DNA of 56,326 bases, taken from Candidatus Zipacnadia bacterium. GTDB taxonomy: Bacteria > Armatimonadota > Zipacnadia > Zipacnadales > UBA5352. The position numbers and the translations under genes are program-made. Below the pieces are notes generated by a model. It was not told the origin of the DNA. It saw only the letters and a program-made list of their open reading frames with translations, and did no database searches. Within the stretch, counting starts at the first letter, position 1. Every line of letters starts with the position of its first letter. Shown here one piece after another: positions 51,511-56,326 of the stretch. The DNA lies in contig JALGVE010000003.1 in the NCBI GenBank assembly GCA_029820045.1, positions 1-56,326 on the forward strand, given 5' to 3'.

Positions 51511-54500
51511 CTAGCCGCCGTTGTTGTCGCGGCTGATCCAGATGTCTTGCGTCCCGACGAGCTTACGGACCGCATCCGGGAAGCCGTCGGCGCCTGTCAC
51601 CATGAACTCGCTGCCCAGCCTCACGATGCGCGTGCGCTCCGGCCCCGGTACGCGCAGCACGACCTCCTGGTCGCCGGGATGCTGGGCGATGAGTTGCTTG
51701 AGTTTGCGCACTACGTTCTCGATGCGCGGGCCAGGGCGCAGCCGTACATTTACTTGTCGCCTTGCCGTCGCCGCCCGCTGTCTCGCCATCTCCTCGCGCC
51801 CGCGTTCGGCGGCCTCGATCCTCTTCTCGGAGGGCCTGCGAGCGTTCTCCAGCAGCCGGGCCTTTTTCAGCACCAGCTTCGGCTGTACTGCGTTTTCCCC
51901 CTCACCGCTGTTGCGCCCGCGGCGGTCCACCGTGGCATCCAGCACCAGCAGGTTGTCTTTCTCAAGCAGGTCGCGGTGCTTCTGGTAGAGCCGAGGGAAT
52001 ACCGTGACCTCGGCCTCCCCGCTCAGGCCCTCCAGCGTCAGGAACATCATCGGCTCGCCGTTGCGCGTCGTATACGGCTTAGTCTCGCGCACCATGCCCC
52101 CGACCACGACCTCTGTGCCGTCCGCGAAGTCAGGCAACCGGTCCAGGCCGACGGTTGTGCACGCCTCGAGCTTGTCGCGCATTCTCTCCAGCGGATGCTC
52201 CGACACATAGACACCCAGCAGGTCCTTCTCCAGGCTCAGCTTCTCTTTGTCCGGCATGGGCGGGACCTGAGGGAGCGGCTCTTCCCTCTCCCCCTCGCCC
52301 TCCGTGCTGCCGGCAAAGAGGGAGTTCTGCCCCACCTCCCGGTCGGCCTGGTACTTGCGGCCGGCCTCGAACGCAGCCGGCGCAGCGGCCAGCAGCGCAG
52401 CCCGATCCCCGAACTCGTCAAGTGCCCCCACCTGAATCAGCAGGCTCAGGGCCGAGGCAGGAACTTGCTGTCCGCTGAGTCGGCGCGTGAAGTCGCCGAG
52501 GCTGGTAAAGGGGCCGTTCTCGGCGCGCTCTTGCTCGATTGCCACCGCCGTGTTGTGCCCCAGGTTCTTTATCGCCCCCAGGCCCCAGGTAACACGACCC
52601 TCCTCGTCCACGCCGAAGTCGGCCCCGCACACGTTCACCGAGGGCGGCGCCACCTCAAGCTCGAGGCGGCGGCAGGCTGTCACATACTTCGCGACCTCCT
52701 CACTGCTGTCCATCACGGTAGTCAGGTGCGCGGCCATGTATTCGGCGGGGTAGTTGGCCTTCAGATATGCCGTCCAGTAGACGATGAGCCCGTAGCCTGC
52801 GCTATGAGACTTGTTGAAGCCGTAGTCAGCAAAGGTCTCCATGCGCTTGTATATGTCGAGCGCGCACTTCTCGTCAATGCCACCGGCCACGCAGCCCTGG
52901 ATGAAGCGGGGCTGCATCTGGGCCATCTTGTCGCGATCCTTCTTGGACATCGCCCGCATGATCTGTTCTGCCTGGGTCAGCGTGAAGCCGGCCAGGTCGC
53001 TGGCGATGCGCATTACCTGCTCCTGGTAAAGGATGACCCCGTAGGTCTCCTCCAGGATCGGCTCCATCTTCGGATGCGGATACTTGATGCGCCCACCGTG
53101 GCGCCCCTCGCAGAGCGTGTCAGCGAACTGCATCGGGCCGGGCCGGTAGAGCGCGATCATCTGGATGATATGGTCGAACCTGTCGGGCTTGAGCTGCCGT
53201 AGGACCCGCCTCATGCCCTCGCTCTCAAGCTGGAACACCGCGTCCGTCTCGCCGGCGGAGAGCATCTCGTAGGTCTTCTGATCGTCCAGCGGCATGTGCT
53301 GCGGGTCTATCTCGACGCCATGCCGCTCCCTGACCATGTCTACGGTCTTCTGCACTACCTGCAGGGTCTTCAGGCCCAGGAAGTCAATCTTCACCAGCCC
53401 GACGTCCACCACCGGGTCCATCGCGTACTGCGTCACCGGCATGGCGGCCTTGTCGTCGCGCCGCAGCGGGACCTCATCCATGAGCGGCCGGTCGGAGACC
53501 ACGACAGCGGCGGCGTGCACCGAGGCGTGGCGGGCGAGGCCCTCCAGGTGCTGAGCGATCTCGAGCACTTCCCCGGCCTCCGCGTCCTCCTCGCCCATCC
53601 GGCGCAGTTCCGGCGACGCCTTCAGCGCCTCCGGGATCTCACTGCCATACGGCACCAACTTGGCGAGCGTGTCGGCCTTGTCCAGTGAGACGCCAAGCGT
53701 GCGCGCGACGTCGCGGATGGCGGCGCGTGCGCCTAGAGTGTTGAAGGTGATGATCTGAGCGACGTGATCTTCGCCCCACTTGTCCCGGCAATACTCGATG
53801 ATCTCCGCACGACGGTCGTCGGGGAAGTCCAGGTCTATGTCGGGCGGGCTGGTCCTCTCCCGGTGCAGCATGCGCTCGAAGAGCAGACCGTACTCCAGCG
53901 GGTCAATGTCAACGATGCCCAGCAGGTAAGCCACCATGCTGCCGGTCGCCGACCCGCGGCCTGGCCCTACCAGCATGCCCCGCTCGCGCGCCTCGCGGCA
54001 CAGGTCGGCGACGATCAAGAAGTACCCGGCGTAGTTCTTCTCCTCGATGACCTCAAGCTCGTAGTTGAGGCGTTCCATCACTTCTGGACGCTGCTCGCCG
54101 TAACGCTCAATGGCCCCCTGCTCACACAAGTGCCTTATGTAGCTGTCCAGGTCGTAGCCCTCGGGCACCTCGAACTCGGGCAGACGCAGCTCCCCCAGCG
54201 TCAGCTCCAGGTTGCAGCGCTCGGCTATCTCCACCGTGTTGGCCAGCGCCTCCGGCTGGTCCGGGAAGGTTGCCGCCATCTCCTCCGCCGACTTGAGGTA
54301 GAACTCCTCGCCCTGGAAGCGCATCCGGTCTTCTTGGTCACGCGTGGAGTTCGTCTGAATGCACAGCAGCACGTCGTGGTAGGCAGCGTCAGTCTTCTCC
54401 AAGTAGTGCACGTCGTTGGTGGCAACCAGCCTGATCCCCGTCTCCCGCCCTATGCTCACCGCCGCTTCGTTGATCGGCCCCTCCACCTCGAGGCCATGGT

Positions 54501-55041
54501 TCTGTATCTCCAGGAAGAAGTTGTCCGGCCCGAAGATCTCTCGGTACCGCTCAACGAACTGGCGGGCGCCGGTCATGTCGCCCGCGGTGACCAGCTTGCC
54601 GAACTCGCCCTGAGGACACGCGGTCAGAGCGATGAGGCCCCCGTGGTACTGCCTGAGCAGGTCCAGGTCCACGCGCGGGTGATAGTAGTGGCCCTCCAGG
54701 AAGGACAGCGAGGCGAGCTTGATGAGATTGCGGTAGCCCACCTCGTTCTCGACGAGGAGAACGAGGTGGTGGGCGCTGCGATCCTTGCGCGTATCGCGGT
54801 CGAAGCGGGTGCGCGGCGCTACGTACACCTCACACCCGATGATAGGTTTGACTTTGGCCTCCCTGCAGCTCTTGTAGAAATCAATGACGCCGTACATGAC
54901 GCCATGATCGGTGAGCGCCACCGCGGACATGCCCAGCTCTGCGACCTTGGGGGCGAGCCTTGGCAGATGCAGACAACCGTCGAGGAGGCTGTACTCAGTG
55001 TGTACGTGCAGGTGGACGAACGGCGGTGACTGTGTGCTCAT
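51511..55041 (-). CDS. dnaE: DNA polymerase III alpha subunit
   Basis: 1176 residues, DnaE1 type. An N-terminal PHP domain (LHVHTEYSLLDGC, ALTDHGVMYG) keeps most of its metal residues. The palm carries GPGRGSATGSMVAY and DIDLDFPDDRR (~395-405), the catalytic Asp set. Fingers, a helix-hairpin-helix and an OB fold (EVVVGGMVRETKPY) follow. It is the replicative chain-elongating enzyme. No intein or split is visible. Confidence 0.97.
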   Translation of the reverse strand: MSTQSPPFVHLHVHTEYSLLDGCLHLPRLAPKVAELGMSAVALTDHGVMYGVIDFYKSCREAKVKPIIGCEVYVAPRTRFDRDTRKDRSAHHLVLLVENEVGYRNLIKLASLSFLEGHYYHPRVDLDLLRQYHGGLIALTACPQGEFGKLVTAGDMTGARQFVERYREIFGPDNFFLEIQNHGLEVEGPINEAAVSIGRETGIRLVATNDVHYLEKTDAAYHDVLLCIQTNSTRDQEDRMRFQGEEFYLKSAEEMAATFPDQPEALANTVEIAERCNLELTLGELRLPEFEVPEGYDLDSYIRHLCEQGAIERYGEQRPEVMERLNYELEVIEEKNYAGYFLIVADLCREARERGMLVGPGRGSATGSMVAYLLGIVDIDPLEYGLLFERMLHRERTSPPDIDLDFPDDRRAEIIEYCRDKWGEDHVAQIITFNTLGARAAIRDVARTLGVSLDKADTLAKLVPYGSEIPEALKASPELRRMGEEDAEAGEVLEIAQHLEGLARHASVHAAAVVVSDRPLMDEVPLRRDDKAAMPVTQYAMDPVVDVGLVKIDFLGLKTLQVVQKTVDMVRERHGVEIDPQHMPLDDQKTYEMLSAGETDAVFQLESEGMRRVLRQLKPDRFDHIIQMIALYRPGPMQFADTLCEGRHGGRIKYPHPKMEPILEETYGVILYQEQVMRIASDLAGFTLTQAEQIMRAMSKKDRDKMAQMQPRFIQGCVAGGIDEKCALDIYKRMETFADYGFNKSHSAGYGLIVYWTAYLKANYPAEYMAAHLTTVMDSSEEVAKYVTACRRLELEVAPPSVNVCGADFGVDEEGRVTWGLGAIKNLGHNTAVAIEQERAENGPFTSLGDFTRRLSGQQVPASALSLLIQVGALDEFGDRAALLAAAPAAFEAGRKYQADREVGQNSLFAGSTEGEGEREEPLPQVPPMPDKEKLSLEKDLLGVYVSEHPLERMRDKLEACTTVGLDRLPDFADGTEVVVGGMVRETKPYTTRNGEPMMFLTLEGLSGEAEVTVFPRLYQKHRDLLEKDNLLVLDATVDRRGRNSGEGENAVQPKLVLKKARLLENARRPSEKRIEAAERGREEMARQRAATARRQVNVRLRPGPRIENVVRKLKQLIAQHPGDQEVVLRVPGPERTRIVRLGSEFMVTGADGFPDAVRKLVGTQDIWISRDNNGG

Positions 55042-55131
55042 GGCGCCTGCTCACTCATTGCTGGTGCGGGGCTCGCTGCGAACGCTTCATCTCCGCCGGA
55101 GGCGGCACGTGGTCGTCATCTGCTGAGGAGC

Positions 55132-56073
55132 TTACTCCGCGGGGGCTTCCTGAGGCGCTGCGCGCTCCGCTCCAGGAGCACTTTCTTCCGTGCCCGCCGC
55201 CTCGGTCGGCGCCTCCGTGGCGCTCTCTTGGGCCGCCGCCGGCGCGGCTTCTGCCGATCCCTGGCCCTCCTCAGTCGCCGGGGACGCTACTGGCGCCGGC
55301 GCCTGCGGCAGAAGCGGGCTGACCTCACCGAGCAGCCTGTCAACCTCCAGCAACTCCGCCCGGACTACGGGCCAAGCCTCTCGCTGCAGGGCGTCCTGAG
55401 CCCCGAGGATCCCCTCGCTAACCCTGATGAGCAGCCTGGCTACAGACTCCTGCGAGCACTTCGCCAGCGCGGATTCGAGCACAGCAACGGCCTCTCCGGG
55501 CATGGCGCTGTCTACGTGTTTCTTCGCGAGTTCGACGAGCTTCAGGACATCGGCGGGCACGAGGCGAGGCGTCGTGTTGCGCGTGCCGGCGTCGTAGGCG
55601 GCCAGCAACTCTGCCGAGGCGTCCTGCAGGCGTGGCTCCGAGACCTTGAGGGCCGCCATTGCGCGTTCCACATGCTGACTAATCACGGCCGCGGGGAGTT
55701 CCGCGCGCATGGATGTGACGAGGACGCTGAGCCTGTCGAGTGCGGCCGTGGTCTCCTGCGTTCGCTTGCCCTCGGCCGCCTGAGCCCCATCCGAGAGCAC
55801 CGATTGTGCCGCCTGCAGGTCCTTGACCAGCGGCGCCGGCCCGCTTGCGGCCTCCGCTAGCGCCCGTCGCCGCTCCGCCTCCTCCGCCAGGGTCTCCAGC
55901 TTGACGCCGGTCTCCTTCTGGTAGTCCATGATCTTCTGCAGCAGCTTAACCTGCTGGTCGTTAGCGGTTTTCTCCGGCGACGAGCCCCGCTGGCCCTCCT
56001 CCCTCGTGGTGACCTCACAACCAACGAGGACCATCAGCAGCGTGGCTACGCACAGCGGCAGCAGGCGTTTCAC
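55132..56073 (-). CDS. Putative helical lipoprotein with acidic Ala-rich tail
   Basis: 313 residues. LLMVLVGC (Cys19) is a good lipobox. Residues ~40-240 are predicted helical and rich in Ala/Leu/Glu (QKETGVKLETLAEEAERRR), probably a bundle or coiled coil. The last ~60 residues are Ala/Pro/Glu low complexity. It has no recognised domain. It is upstream of dnaE on the same strand, 90 bp away. Compare the lipoprotein at 1894-2673, which has the same kind of tail. Confidence 0.68.
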   Translation of the reverse strand: MKRLLPLCVATLLMVLVGCEVTTREEGQRGSSPEKTANDQQVKLLQKIMDYQKETGVKLETLAEEAERRRALAEAASGPAPLVKDLQAAQSVLSDGAQAAEGKRTQETTAALDRLSVLVTSMRAELPAAVISQHVERAMAALKVSEPRLQDASAELLAAYDAGTRNTTPRLVPADVLKLVELAKKHVDSAMPGEAVAVLESALAKCSQESVARLLIRVSEGILGAQDALQREAWPVVRAELLEVDRLLGEVSPLLPQAPAPVASPATEEGQGSAEAAPAAAQESATEAPTEAAGTEESAPGAERAAPQEAPAE

Positions 56074-56215
56074 AGAGGATCAGCCCCTTCGTGGCACAAC
56101 ATCCCCCTCGGGCGAAGACCCTTTCGACCCGTTGTCACGGCAACCTCGACCGGCCTGAACGTGCTGGCGATTATACGACATCAAACTGCAAAACGCAAGC
56201 ATGCTCAGAACCGCG

Positions 56216-56326
56216 CCAGGAGCATCGGTTTTAGAGTAAGTCGGCTTGTGAGTAGTGTAGGGCGGGGCACGGCGGCTAGCAAAGCCGTGCCGTACGGAGG
56301 GCAGGACTTCAGTCCTGCCGGACGTT
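56216..56326. repeat. Dispersed palindromic repeat, right-edge partial copy
   Basis: Begins CCAGGAGCATCGGTTTTAG, close to the MITE end at 37534, and continues with GTGTAGGGCGGGGCACGG and a GGCACGGC/GCCGTGCC stem. The other end lies outside the window. Confidence 0.6.

Overview
The window is 56 kb of high-GC bacterial chromosome. Every recognised gene is bacterial. The mix of a Bacillus-like housekeeping order (rsmA-ispE-NTP transferase-tRNA-Gln-rplY-pth and smc-ftsY) with many secreted polysaccharide-acting proteins (GHL10, heparinase II/III, apiosidase-like GH, DUF3604, URO-D-like) suggests an environmental, polymer-degrading bacterium. Armatimonadota or a neighbouring candidate phylum is my best guess, but this is inference and no rRNA gene is present to settle it.

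Layout. (1) 262-7693, minus strand: a surface-polymer O-acetylation locus, with one MBOAT/AlgI-like membrane acyltransferase between two AlgJ/AlgX-like SGNH proteins, followed by a lipoprotein and a secreted PD40 beta-propeller. (2) 7954-19560, both strands: secreted carbohydrate- and ester-acting proteins, namely a frameshifted serine hydrolase/DUF4185 fusion, a polysaccharide deacetylase, an apiosidase-like glycosidase, a 991-residue GHL10 protein, a heparinase II/III protein and a double jelly-roll protein. (3) 20289-26588, plus strand: an accessory cassette of two different, complete Hsp90-family ATPases and a CHAT caspase-like protease fused to a formylglycine-generating-enzyme-like (FGE) domain. 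(4) 26769-29354: a DUF3604 protein and a seven-repeat Kelch protein. (5) 30038-37523, plus strand: translation and isoprenoid housekeeping genes, then a metallophosphoesterase, an RsmC-like methyltransferase and a URO-D-like protein. (6) 37931-46698, plus strand: an M24 pseudo-peptidase, smc, ftsY, tldD and pmbA. (7) 46729-56073, minus strand: a lipoprotein, dnaE and his genes D-B-H-A-F-I.

The most interesting system is the Hsp90-A / Hsp90-B / CHAT-FGE cassette. Both chaperone-like ATPases keep their ATP-site residues. The protease keeps its His/Cys dyad, while its FGE-like domain appears to have lost the catalytic cysteines, which fits a sensor or recruitment module. By analogy with CHAT-containing conflict systems, I infer a chaperone-gated protease for defence or quality control. 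A shared ~110-bp palindromic repeat lies ~230 bp upstream of each of the two transcription units.

Intergenic DNA is rich in small mobile or palindromic repeats. They include a 118-bp MITE with a 6-bp target duplication sitting in the loop of another palindrome (16011-16128), a 223-bp element with perfect 16-bp terminal inverted repeats (37534-37756) with related pieces at both window ends, and several dispersed hairpin families.
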